From an uncultured Caldilineaceae bacterium (GTDB taxonomy: Bacteria; Chloroflexota; Anaerolineae; Caldilineales; Caldilineaceae), in assembly GCA_951812725.1 (NCBI GenBank), contig OX638330.1:5745405-5809404 (forward strand): 64,000 nt of DNA. The letters are read 5' to 3'. The notes beneath the pieces are model-generated. The model saw only the letters and a list, made by a program, of their open reading frames with translations, did no database searches and was not told where the DNA came from. Positions 38,198 to 46,577 of this stretch are shown piece by piece. The stretch's first letter is position 1. Every line of letters starts with the position of its first letter. A program made the translations under genes and the position numbers.

Positions 38198-40126
38198 TCA
38201 CTGACCACCGCTGTTCACAATTCGCAGATCCGTCTCAATCACGCCCTCGCTGCCGTCCTGATACCGCACAGTCGTCTGCACGTGAATCCACTCCGTCCCC
38301 GCGTACATCGTCTCGATCATCTCAGCATAGCGCTCGTAAAGCACATCGCGGCGCAACTTCCGCGAGCGCGTCATCTCAGACTCGTCCGCGTCAAACTCCT
38401 TGTGCATCAGCACAAATCGCCGCACCCTGCTCGTCGGCGGCATCTCTGCATTCACCTCCACCACCGCCTGCCGGATCAGTTCGCACACCTCCGCCTTCTG
38501 AGCTAGGTCCGCAAACGTGGTGAAAACAATCCCCTGCCTTTCCGCCCAGCTGCTCACATTCTCAAAGTTGATAATGATCAAGGCGGTGACGTACTCCTGC
38601 GCCGGCCCGCCCACAGCCATCACGTCCAGAATGTGGGGGCTGAACTTGAGCCGCCCCTCAATGAACTGCGGCGCGTAGCGCTCACCATTGGCCAGCGTGA
38701 TCATATCCGCCATCCGGTCCAGATAGATCAGGTGGCCGTCTTCGTCGATGTGGCCCGCGTCCCCCGTGCGAAACCAGCGCTGCCCATCCTCTTCAACGAT
38801 CGCTTCGGCCGTTGCCTCGTCGTTGTTGTAATAGCCCTGGAACACGGTCGGACCGCCAATCTGGATCTCTCCATCCTCAGCCGTGCGTACGGAAACCCCG
38901 CCTCCAGGCCGCCCAACGCTGGCAAACTTGATATCATTATCCCAGTGAATTGTACCACTTCCGGTCACTTCAGTTAATCCATATATCTGTTTCAGGTTGA
39001 TGCCCAGCGCGTGAAAAAAGCGCATCGCATCCGGGCTCAGCGCGCCGCCCGCCGTATACGCGGCCCGTAGCTTCGTGAATCCCAGTTTATCGCGCAGCGG
39101 ATGGAAAAGACACCAGTCGCCGATCTGATACGCGAGCCGCAACCCGGGCGATGCCGTCTCGCCCACCAGCTTCCGGTCCGCCAACCGCAGGCCCACAGGT
39201 AGAAAAATCTCGTACAGCTTGCGATTGATCCACGACGACTCCGCCATCCGCACCTGGATCGTTCCCAGCAGCGCGTCCCACAGCCGCGAATTGTAAAGTA
39301 CCCGCTGCGGCGCAATCTCGCGCACATTCTCGCGCACCGTCTCCGGGCTCTCGGGAAAGTTCAATACCATGCCATGCACGCAATGCGGCGCAACGCCCCA
39401 CGCGTGCTCAGCGATCCAGCCCAGCGGCAGCAGGCTCACATGGTTGTCGCTGTCGTATAGCGGTTCCACCTGCGTAAAGGCCTCGGTCGAGCGGAGTATG
39501 TTCTCGTGGCTGAGCAGCGCGCCTTTGGGGCGGCCCGTCGTGCCCGATGTGTAGCTGAGAATCGCCAGGTCATCGCCGCGCCCCTGCGCCGCCTCCTCTT
39601 CGAATCGTGACGGCTCCCGAACGGCCAGTTCCCCGCCCAGCCGGCAAACCTCTTCGTATGCCGTGAGCCAGGGATCGTCGTACTCCCACAGCCCCCGTTC
39701 ATCCCAGTAGACAACCCGCTCGACCTTGGGAATGCGGTCCCGCACCGCCAGCACCTTGTCCACCTGCTCCTGGTCCTGCGCCAGCACGAAGCGGGCGTCA
39801 CTGTGGTCGATAATATAAGCGGCCTCCTCAGCAGTGGCGTCGGTAAACAACCCCACCTGCACGCCCCCCACCGCCTGCAACCCCAGATAGGCCCACAGAT
39901 ACTGCCGGTCATTGTCGCCAATCGTCGCAACATGATCACCGCGCGCCAGGCCCAGCGCCCGCAGACCCAGGCCAAACTGCTGCACCTGCTCGTAGGATTC
40001 CTGCCAGCTGAACTCCCGCCAGATGCCAAACTCCTTGTGGCGCAGCGCGACCTCCCCGGCGCCGCGGGATCTGACCTGTCTCAAGAAATGTTGGGGAACC
40101 GTCGCAGGGCCGTTCGTCTCAGTCAT
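38198..40126 (-). CDS. AMP-forming long-chain acyl-CoA synthetase-like ligase
   Basis: 642 residues. Adenylate-forming superfamily: P-loop SYTSGTTGRPKGALLSH near residue 209, the A5 region (YGLTEVTGSG) near 391, the A7 region (WFRTGDAGHIDEDGHLIYLDR) near 461, and A8/A10 elements toward the end (NGERYAPQFIE; the expected Lys region is SRKLRRD). It activates a carboxylic acid as acyl-AMP then acyl-CoA. It lies inside the liv cassette, directly after livG, so it probably activates the imported acid or a derivative (aromatic, fatty or branched). This arrangement is common in bacterial HAAT cassettes; the substrate is not determined. Confidence 0.9.
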   Translation of the reverse strand: MTETNGPATVPQHFLRQVRSRGAGEVALRHKEFGIWREFSWQESYEQVQQFGLGLRALGLARGDHVATIGDNDRQYLWAYLGLQAVGGVQVGLFTDATAEEAAYIIDHSDARFVLAQDQEQVDKVLAVRDRIPKVERVVYWDERGLWEYDDPWLTAYEEVCRLGGELAVREPSRFEEEAAQGRGDDLAILSYTSGTTGRPKGALLSHENILRSTEAFTQVEPLYDSDNHVSLLPLGWIAEHAWGVAPHCVHGMVLNFPESPETVRENVREIAPQRVLYNSRLWDALLGTIQVRMAESSWINRKLYEIFLPVGLRLADRKLVGETASPGLRLAYQIGDWCLFHPLRDKLGFTKLRAAYTAGGALSPDAMRFFHALGINLKQIYGLTEVTGSGTIHWDNDIKFASVGRPGGGVSVRTAEDGEIQIGGPTVFQGYYNNDEATAEAIVEEDGQRWFRTGDAGHIDEDGHLIYLDRMADMITLANGERYAPQFIEGRLKFSPHILDVMAVGGPAQEYVTALIIINFENVSSWAERQGIVFTTFADLAQKAEVCELIRQAVVEVNAEMPPTSRVRRFVLMHKEFDADESEMTRSRKLRRDVLYERYAEMIETMYAGTEWIHVQTTVRYQDGSEGVIETDLRIVNSGGQ

Positions 40127-40897
40127 TCAACTAGCCTGTCCCAAATAAGCGCGTATGACCTCCGGATCGCGCCTGATCTCCTCCGGCCCGCCGTCCGCGA
40201 TCTTATTGCCGAAATCCAGGACGACGATCCGGTCCGCAATATCCATCACCAGCGTCATATCATGTTCGACCAGGATAATAGTCACACCGCGGCGTTCATG
40301 AATATCGAGGATAAAGCGCGCCATATCCTCCTTCTCCTCGGCATTCATGCCCGCCATCGGTTCATCCAACAGCAGCAGCTTCGGCTCCAGCGCCAGCGCA
40401 CGACCCAACTCCACCCGCTTGCGCAGGCCGTAAGGCAGCGCGCCCACCATCGTTTTGCGGATATGCGCGATCTCCAGAAAGTCGATCAGCTCCTCGACCA
40501 CCGCCCGGTGGCGCGCCTCCTCCTTGCGCGCAAAGCCCCAAAACAGCGCGCTGGCCAGCATATTCTGGCGCATGTGTATATGCCGCGCCGCCATCATATT
40601 GTCGAGCGCGCTCAGGTACGTATAGAGGCCAATGTTCTGGAAAGTGCGGGCGATACCCAGTTGCGCCACCCTTCTGGCGCCCGTCAGGTCATGTTCGCCC
40701 TCGAAGAGCAGCTTCCCCTGCTGCGGGCGGTAGAAGCCGCTGATGCAGTTGAGCATCGAAGTCTTACCCGCGCCATTGGGGCCGATAATGGCGCGTATCT
40801 CTCCCGCATGTACGTCAAACGCAACCTGGTCCAGCACCGTCGTGCCGCCAAAGGAGAGTGTCACATCCTCCACTTGCAAGATGGGCTTTGGGGTCAT
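40127..40897 (-). CDS. livG: Branched-chain amino-acid type ABC transporter ATPase, LivG
   Basis: 256 residues. Walker A IIGPNGAGKTSMLNC, Q-loop ARTFQNIGLY, signature LPYGLRKRVELGRAL (a LivG-style variant of LSxGxxR), Walker B KLLLLDEPMAGMN, and switch His in LVEHDMTLV. Its stop abuts the ligase start, and its own start lies six bases from the stop of the zinc-ribbon/SH3b gene, so the whole block is probably one transcript. Confidence 0.92.
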   Translation of the reverse strand: MTPKPILQVEDVTLSFGGTTVLDQVAFDVHAGEIRAIIGPNGAGKTSMLNCISGFYRPQQGKLLFEGEHDLTGARRVAQLGIARTFQNIGLYTYLSALDNMMAARHIHMRQNMLASALFWGFARKEEARHRAVVEELIDFLEIAHIRKTMVGALPYGLRKRVELGRALALEPKLLLLDEPMAGMNAEEKEDMARFILDIHERRGVTIILVEHDMTLVMDIADRIVVLDFGNKIADGGPEEIRRDPEVIRAYLGQAS

Positions 40898-40903
40898 TCC
40901 AAG

Positions 40904-42487
40904 CTATTCTACCTTTTCAACCTGGCACTTCAATTGTAACGCAAAATCGCTTGGCAATACTTCGACAAAATACGTGCCTCGTGCAATCTCGTTTGCGAGG
41001 ATGCCATTGTCGCCGGACAGATTGCTAAGACGTGCCCAATAACAGGACTCCAATGGACCTGAACCAGCTTGTCCGCGGTATAGACCAGGCCCGATGTCCC
41101 GTCCAACCAAATATGTCCCCGTCGGGACGACAGTTAAGTATTCGGACCTAGCAGATACGTTTTCAATTGGGTGGATCTCACATTGTGTCTCAAAAGCTAT
41201 GTCGCTCGACAGCACCTCGACGTAATACAGTCCTTGGGCAATTTCGTTGGCAAGGATATTGTCGGTGCCTGATAAGTTACTGAGGCGTGCCCAATAACAC
41301 GAATCCAATGAGTCTGTACCAGCTTGCCCGACATAAATGCCTGCCTGAATTTCGATACCTACGCGATGAGTTCCTGGCCCTACTGATACTTTCACCGTGG
41401 AAGATTGTGACTGTTCAACGTCGGAAGCGGGACCCACAACCTGCACGTTCGCTGCATTTACAGGGGTCACCAACGGACCATAGACCCATCCGGTAACACC
41501 ACTGCTTACAGTGATCTGCCACCAATCACCGGCAGAATTCTTGCCGACAATGGGAAACCGTTGTCCGGCCTCAGCCGTGGCCACAATTCCATAGTTTGTA
41601 CCCGGGCCTTCCCGTACGTTGATGAGGCTATTGACCTCGATCATTGGCCTGGGCGCCGGCGTGGCTGAAGGAAGTACGGGCGTAGACGGATTGGCCTCCT
41701 GTGTCGTTGAAGCCCAGGAATCCTCACACGTAAACATCTCCTGATCTAGGCGAAACTGGACTAGACCTTCCCAGTCTATCCACACCCTATTGCTAGCTTT
41801 GCCCACAGCGCGCTCGTCGTGAGGAAATACTTCAACCCAAATGCTTCCGTCGGCATCTGGCTCGGTCATCATAAATCTTACATAGTCCCCCGGTTCAATA
41901 TCCCCCGAGACATTCGGATCGTCCGAATAGATTAGACTCGGAACTTGACCCCAACGCATCAACAAGTTTGCCCTTAGCCGATCACAGATTACAAAATCAA
42001 GCAGAGCATCCTCCACCGTCGGTGTCGCTGATGTTGAAGGTACGGATGTGGGTGGTGGATCCTGTGGCCTGGTAGGCTGTGCCTGGGCCTGCGTGTCTGA
42101 CTGGCCTGTAGTTTCAGTAACTGTCGAGCCTGCCGGCGTGGCTGTAAAGGTCGGCACCGGCGTACTGGTGGACTGGACAGATGCCGCAGAATCATCAAAG
42201 TCGTTCGGAAGACGGGATATAATCACAGTGAGGACAATTACGAGGCCAACTATAATCAGTGCTCCCAGCCCCAGCTTCTTCAAGCATCCACTCTTCTTCT
42301 TTGGCGGCTCAACTTCAGACATTTCCGGTGGCTGGCGAGATTGACCCTCTGCTTCACCCGCCTCCCTGGTTTCCGTGTGCGCTTGTTCTGAATCGAAGCT
42401 ATGCCCACACTGCAAGCATACTCCGCTCTCTTCTGGCGAAAATTGTTGGCAACTTGGGCACTGCTTGAAAAGTGGTCTTTCGCTCAT
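40904..42487 (-). CDS. Zinc-ribbon, membrane-anchored SH3b protein with duplicated C-terminal domain
   Basis: About 527 residues from ATG at 42487 (AGAGG upstream). Order: an N-terminal zinc ribbon (CPSCQQF..GVCLQCG, residues ~9-27), an acidic linker, KKK then one membrane segment (~65-85), a Ser/Thr/Pro/Gln-rich stalk, a globular part, an SH3b-type domain (~285-345; NVREGPGTNYGIVATAEAG, WWQITVSSGVTGWVYG), and two ~70-residue copies of a domain with GIEIQAGIYVGQAG and GRDIGPGLYRGQAG, each followed by SCYWARLSNLSG. The layout puts the zinc ribbon inside and the rest outside. It sits at the head of the liv cassette, but no transport role is known; it may be a bystander sensor or wall-binding protein. 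Confidence 0.8.
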   Translation of the reverse strand: MSERPLFKQCPSCQQFSPEESGVCLQCGHSFDSEQAHTETREAGEAEGQSRQPPEMSEVEPPKKKSGCLKKLGLGALIIVGLVIVLTVIISRLPNDFDDSAASVQSTSTPVPTFTATPAGSTVTETTGQSDTQAQAQPTRPQDPPPTSVPSTSATPTVEDALLDFVICDRLRANLLMRWGQVPSLIYSDDPNVSGDIEPGDYVRFMMTEPDADGSIWVEVFPHDERAVGKASNRVWIDWEGLVQFRLDQEMFTCEDSWASTTQEANPSTPVLPSATPAPRPMIEVNSLINVREGPGTNYGIVATAEAGQRFPIVGKNSAGDWWQITVSSGVTGWVYGPLVTPVNAANVQVVGPASDVEQSQSSTVKVSVGPGTHRVGIEIQAGIYVGQAGTDSLDSCYWARLSNLSGTDNILANEIAQGLYYVEVLSSDIAFETQCEIHPIENVSARSEYLTVVPTGTYLVGRDIGPGLYRGQAGSGPLESCYWARLSNLSGDNGILANEIARGTYFVEVLPSDFALQLKCQVEKVE

Positions 42488-42591
42488 GATATCCTCTTTC
42501 GACAGTGCATACGAAACCAACCCATGTATCGCGAGGAAATGTAAAATGCCGGCGTTTCAACACCGACAGGAATAGCAGAATTCACCGCCAT

Positions 42592-43392
42592 TCAACCCAC
42601 AAACTCCTCCACCACAACCGCCACACCGTCCTCCTCATTGCTGACCGTCACCCGGTCCGCCACTGCAATGACCTCCGGCACAGCGTTCGCCATCGCCACC
42701 CCTAGCCCCGCCTCGGCCACCATCTCCACATCGTTGACGTCATCGCCGAACGAGATAACCTCCTCCATCGCCAGTCCCCAACGGTCGAGCAGCCACCGCA
42801 GCGCCGCCGCCTTCGACGCGCCATAGGGAATCACCTGCACCAGGTCATACTTGGGCGATATCAGCGCCCGCGAAGTCGCAGGCAGCTCGCGCAACAACGT
42901 TTCGGACGGCTTGACGCTCGTGACTTGCCCGTTGTCCGACCGCGATTGCCCCGCATCCAAATCCTCCAGCGACGTCAGAATCTTGGCGGCAGGGCGATCC
43001 GTGTGCGCCAGCACATCGCTGACCAGGTGTGCGCCCGGCCATTCCACCTCGCGGTTGATGAACAGCTCATCGGCAATCTCGACCCCCAATCGGCAATCGG
43101 GCGCCGTCGACTGGATCATGGCAACAATCCGTCTCGCATCCTCAACCGGGATCGCCGTCTGAAACAGGACGTTGCCCTGCCGTTCGATCCAGGCGCCGTT
43201 GTAGCAAATCCAATGGAAATCATGGAGGAAAGAGGGGATGATCCGGGTCGAACGCGGCGGGCGCCCCGTCGCGACTACAATCCGCCGCCCGCTCGCCTGC
43301 CATGCCTCCAGCGCGGCCACAGTGCGCGGCGTAACCGTCTTGTCATCTGCCAGAAGCGTCTCATCCAAATCGACGGCCAGTACTGAGTACAT
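42592..43392 (-). CDS. Cof-type HAD-IIB family phosphatase
   Basis: About 266 residues from ATG at 43392. Motif I DLDETLLADD (first Asp nucleophile), motif II VVATGRPPRS, a C2-type cap, Lys in GASKAAALRWLL, and motif IV SFGDDVNDVEMVAEAGLGVAMANA. Such enzymes dephosphorylate small phosphometabolites such as sugar phosphates or flavin precursors. The substrate is not evident. It lies ~104 bases upstream of the SH3b gene, on the same strand. Confidence 0.9.
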   Translation of the reverse strand: MYSVLAVDLDETLLADDKTVTPRTVAALEAWQASGRRIVVATGRPPRSTRIIPSFLHDFHWICYNGAWIERQGNVLFQTAIPVEDARRIVAMIQSTAPDCRLGVEIADELFINREVEWPGAHLVSDVLAHTDRPAAKILTSLEDLDAGQSRSDNGQVTSVKPSETLLRELPATSRALISPKYDLVQVIPYGASKAAALRWLLDRWGLAMEEVISFGDDVNDVEMVAEAGLGVAMANAVPEVIAVADRVTVSNEEDGVAVVVEEFVG

Positions 43393-43964
43393 AATTGTGG
43401 AGCTCCCCAAAATCGGTGAATTGCGGACAGTGGCCAGCCGCCAGCCGTGACGACTGTGCACCAAAAAAAGACCAAAGCACTAAAACATCAAGTCTACCCT
43501 ACCTGATGCCTCCAGTCCACCTCTCGCCCCTCCCAGAAAGCCATACCCCCTCTTGTCCAGAGCCCAACTCCCCAGCCACACGCCACCGTCGATGCAGCCC
43601 GGCCTTATCCATCACCGACCAAACGAATGAGCCAGAATCGGTACAGAAAAAACGAGCCATAGCAGTCCCCCGCAGGTCAAAAGATGTTAAGATGTTCTTC
43701 GTGGTCCTCCGTAGTTCAAAAGATGCTAAGGTGTTCTTCGTGGTCCTCAGTGGCCCTTAGCGGACAAAGGTTTTGCCCCTGATCTTCTTCGCGGCCCTCA
43801 GTGGCCCTTAGCGGACAAAGGTTTTGCCCTTGACCTTCTTCGCGGCCCTTCGTGGACAAAAAGGTCTTAAGCTGTTCTCCGCGCCCCTTCGCAGATCCAC
43901 CCCGAACGAGCGGCCCCCCACTGAAAACCAAGAACTATCCCCACAAACCACCCTTTCGCCGATT
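43393..43964. repeat. Intergenic region with a second 'ttcgtggtcc' repeat block
   Basis: No gene in ~570 bases. From about 43680 to 43880 there are imperfect units of ~55-65 bases: AAGATGTTAAGATG, TTCTTCGTGGTCCTC, AGTGGCCCTTAGCGGACAAAGG, TTTTGCCCTTGACC. They belong to the same family as 31559-31890. The rest, 43393-43680, is unremarkable. Confidence 0.8.
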
Positions 43965-43993
43965 TGACAAGCATGCCAACCTATAATATTCTT
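43965..43993 (+). promoter_or_regulatory. Promoter of the cold-shock gene
   Basis: TTGACA (43965-43970), 17-base spacer, TATTCT (43988-43993); an overlapping TATAAT at 43983-43988 is too close to the -35 to pair with it. The transcript would begin near 44000, leaving a ~150-base leader before the ATG. Confidence 0.55.
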
Positions 43994-44040
43994 GTGCACA
44001 GCAAAATGAGTTAGTGTTCTGACAGGTTTACAGTTGGACG

Positions 44041-44069
44041 TTCCCCGGAAGTACCCGGGCAGGGGAACA
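44041..44069 (+). promoter_or_regulatory. Structured leader of the cold-shock mRNA
   Basis: GTTCCCC (44041-44047) pairs with GGGGAAC (44063-44069), with a further CCGG/CCGG-like stem inside. Long leaders that refold with temperature control cspA mRNAs in other bacteria; here that role is inferred from position and structure only. Confidence 0.45.
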
Positions 44070-44152
44070 TTTTCATGCAGTATCACCAGTCAGTGTGCGG
44101 GTTGTTTTGCGCCTTATCTGGTAAACGTAGTTAGCACAGGAGTTTTAACGCC

Positions 44153-44374
44153 ATGAGCGAGCAAGTAGTTGGTACAGTGAAGTGGTTCAGCGATCAGAAG
44201 GGCTATGGCTTCATCGCCCGGGAAGACGGACCCGATGTTTTTGTACATTTCTCCGCGATCCAGTCGGAGGGCTTCCGCAGCCTTGCGGAAGGTGATCAGG
44301 TCGAATTCGTGATAGAGGACGGTCCCAAGGGCCCTGCCGCCAGTAACGTTGTTAGGCGTCAGAGCGTAGCCTAA
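44153..44374 (+). CDS. csp: Cold-shock domain RNA chaperone (CspA family)
   Basis: 73 residues. A single OB-fold cold-shock domain: GTVKWFSDQKGYGFI contains RNP1 (KGYGFI) and VFVHFSAI contains RNP2, with FVIEDGPKGPAASNV at the C-terminal strand. It binds single-stranded RNA and melts secondary structure. GGAG lies ~10 bases upstream of the ATG. It stands alone, with a long leader and its own terminator. Confidence 0.95.
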   Translation: MSEQVVGTVKWFSDQKGYGFIAREDGPDVFVHFSAIQSEGFRSLAEGDQVEFVIEDGPKGPAASNVVRRQSVA

Positions 44375-44396
44375 GGTTCGGTCCGATTATCTTTGC

Positions 44397-44478
44397 AGGG
44401 AGTGACTTTGATTGTCGCCGCCCCCGGACCTTGGGCACATGGCGGCAACTGACAGGGGTCGCTCCCTCTTTTATTTTG
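44397..44478 (+). terminator. Terminator-like structure after the cold-shock gene
   Basis: AGGGAGTGAC (44397-44406) can pair with GTCGCTCCCT (44459-44468, one G-U), enclosing a second stem (TTGTCGCC with GGCGGCAA). A T-rich run, cttttattttg, follows. The large loop is unusual for a simple terminator; it may also be a small structured RNA. Confidence 0.6.
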
Positions 44479-44488
44479 TATTAAGGAG

Positions 44489-46342
44489 CTAGTCGGCGTC
44501 CGTCCCGTCAGTGCAGACAACGGTCAGTTGGTATCCGCCGAGAGCGATTTGGCCGCTATTCTCCCAGCGTCTATTTCGCCCTGTCCACGGATCCAGTTGG
44601 AGGAACGGACCTTCCGCCGCTAGCTGTACCTTCCCCGCCAGCGATCCACACTCCTCATTGAACAGCATCCACCAATCCCGTCCGCCCTTCTGAACGCGCC
44701 GCACGCGCAGCGCCGCTGCCGCCGGTTCGACACTGACATCCGCTGCAACCAATCCATCGACAAAGCCCAATAGTTCTGACGCCGGCGTCTGCGGACCGCA
44801 GCGCAGCAAACGTCCTGCCTCTGCCAGCCTTTCCAGCGCCGGCAACGCCCGCGTGTCCGGCTCGTGCATCGCCAGCACCGCCTCGTACCGCATCCCCGCC
44901 AGATGAATGCCGCGCTCGTCCACGACCGCGTCCTCCCACAGATGCCGCTCCTCCACGTAATTGAAATCGCGCTGGTGTTGAAACAGGACCTTCGCCGGTT
45001 CCCAAGGCAGCCAGTCCACCTTGCCCAAAATCGCCACCCCGCACACATGTTGGCTGTCCGTATTCAACCAGCTCAGCCGCCGGCACCTGTCCGCGTAGCT
45101 CTTGTACCGCCCCCACCACGCGCTGTTTGGCCCCACATCCGGCGGCCGCTCATCCCAGCGGATCCCGCGCACACTGTAGTAGAACGCGTGCGGGAACAGC
45201 ATGTTCGTGCCGCGCACGAAACACCAGTCCGCCAGCCAGTTCATCTCCTCCCACGTCAACTCGTGGCCGAACGCGCCGCACAGTTCGTTCGCATTGCGCC
45301 GCCGCCCCGTATGGATCATCGCCGAGCTGCCGCATTTGCCCTGCGTCGACTGCGGCCCCTCCAGCGCCGTCGGATCGTCCGGCAGCACCCAGCGCCACAC
45401 GATATCCTGGCCGGGCATATGAAAATAGCGTTCCGCGCCCAGATCGTCCGCCTTCGCCGGATGCCCCGTCAGCGCAATCCCGTGCTCCGTACACCACTCG
45501 TACAGCGCCGCGTACCAGGTCTCCTCCATCCGCAGCGCGATCGCCCGTTCATAATCCGCCCGGTAGCGCTCCGCCTCCGGCTCATCATCATGCCACAGCG
45601 CCGCCAAATGCGGCGTGAAATCGTAGCCCAGCAGCCGGTTCACATGCGCCAGAATCCCCGTCGTCCCTGGCCACACGCCCCGCTCCCGCGCCTTGCCCAC
45701 CGGGCTCGGCTCATCCGTAAAGATCGCCGGAATCAGCCCCCCAAAATGCGCCCCGAACCGCTCATAGAACTTGTCGTAAACAAGCCGGATAAAGCACGCC
45801 ACCGCCTCCGGATTGAGCAGGTCCCCAGCCGGCGGTTCATCCTCTTCGGGCCCGCCGTCAATATAATGCAGCCCCCGAATATAAGCGTCCATCTTGCGGT
45901 CGATCACCGCCAGCCGCTCACCGCCCTGCCTCCTCACCACCGCCACCAGCGTCTCATCCGCCTGCAGCCTCGGCTCTTCCCCCTCCGCCAGCCCCCGCGC
46001 CGCCAAACAGCGCGTCTGATAGACCGGATTCTCCTCTACCACCTGCCCTGCCGAAGACCCCGACGGATACATCCCCTCATCGTACAGCACCACCTGCATC
46101 CCTCGCCGCCCCGCCTCCTCGATCGCCACATCATAAAACGCCAGCAGCGCCTCCGACATCCACCCCAAAGAGCGCGGCAGCCCCACCCGCGGATGAATAA
46201 TGAACCCATGCACCCCATGCGCCTCAAAATCCCCAATCTGCCGCCGAATCTCATCGGCGTCCAAATCATCATTCCAAAACCAAAAAGGCAGCACCGAAAA
46301 CTCCGTCGGCGGGTTGGCAAATGTATCAAGCGTAGAAGACAT
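44489..46342 (-). CDS. GH106-like putative glycoside hydrolase (short form)
   Basis: 617 residues. The N-terminal region (FWFWNDDLDADEIRRQI, then HGVHGFIIHPRVGLP and YDEGMYPSGSSAG) matches the barrel start of alpha-L-rhamnosidase-like GH106 proteins, and IFTDEPSPVG carries a likely catalytic Glu. The C-terminal part (ISEEC-like FNEECGSLAGKVQL, GPFLQLDPWTG) resembles the beta-sandwich that follows. At 617 residues it is well short of typical GH106 enzymes (about 900-1100), lacking most of the accessory domains. There is no signal peptide, so it is probably cytoplasmic, degrading imported glycosides. Specificity is unproven. Confidence 0.7.
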   Translation of the reverse strand: MSSTLDTFANPPTEFSVLPFWFWNDDLDADEIRRQIGDFEAHGVHGFIIHPRVGLPRSLGWMSEALLAFYDVAIEEAGRRGMQVVLYDEGMYPSGSSAGQVVEENPVYQTRCLAARGLAEGEEPRLQADETLVAVVRRQGGERLAVIDRKMDAYIRGLHYIDGGPEEDEPPAGDLLNPEAVACFIRLVYDKFYERFGAHFGGLIPAIFTDEPSPVGKARERGVWPGTTGILAHVNRLLGYDFTPHLAALWHDDEPEAERYRADYERAIALRMEETWYAALYEWCTEHGIALTGHPAKADDLGAERYFHMPGQDIVWRWVLPDDPTALEGPQSTQGKCGSSAMIHTGRRRNANELCGAFGHELTWEEMNWLADWCFVRGTNMLFPHAFYYSVRGIRWDERPPDVGPNSAWWGRYKSYADRCRRLSWLNTDSQHVCGVAILGKVDWLPWEPAKVLFQHQRDFNYVEERHLWEDAVVDERGIHLAGMRYEAVLAMHEPDTRALPALERLAEAGRLLRCGPQTPASELLGFVDGLVAADVSVEPAAAALRVRRVQKGGRDWWMLFNEECGSLAGKVQLAAEGPFLQLDPWTGRNRRWENSGQIALGGYQLTVVCTDGTDAD

Positions 46343-46418
46343 ATTCAGATCCTGGTGGTCAATGGCAATCCGATAAAGTCAGTTCCACAATAGTGTACTC
46401 CATCTTCAGATGTTCCAG

Positions 46419-46437
46419 CATATGCCGATGGCATATG
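46419..46437. promoter_or_regulatory. Palindrome upstream of the defence island
   Basis: CATATGCC-gat-GGCATATG, a perfect 8-base inverted repeat ~140 bases before the helicase gene. The arrangement fits a dimeric regulator operator. The HigA-like protein encoded downstream is a possible ligand, which is speculation. Confidence 0.4.
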
Positions 46438-46577
46438 TTAAATCGGGCATAGTCGCAGTCTTCGAAAAGTTGACCTCCAATGCCGATGTAGAGTAGCATC
46501 AGCCATGAAAGAACATGCTATGCCGTACGACAGCACAATGTTCTGGCCGGGTATTCCCACATCGAACATCCCGAAAT

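Noticed and set aside
44864..46393. 509-codon plus-strand frame opposite the GH106-like gene
   Set aside because: Pro/Arg/His-rich low-complexity product typical of antisense to a GC-rich gene; the minus-strand frame has conserved motifs.
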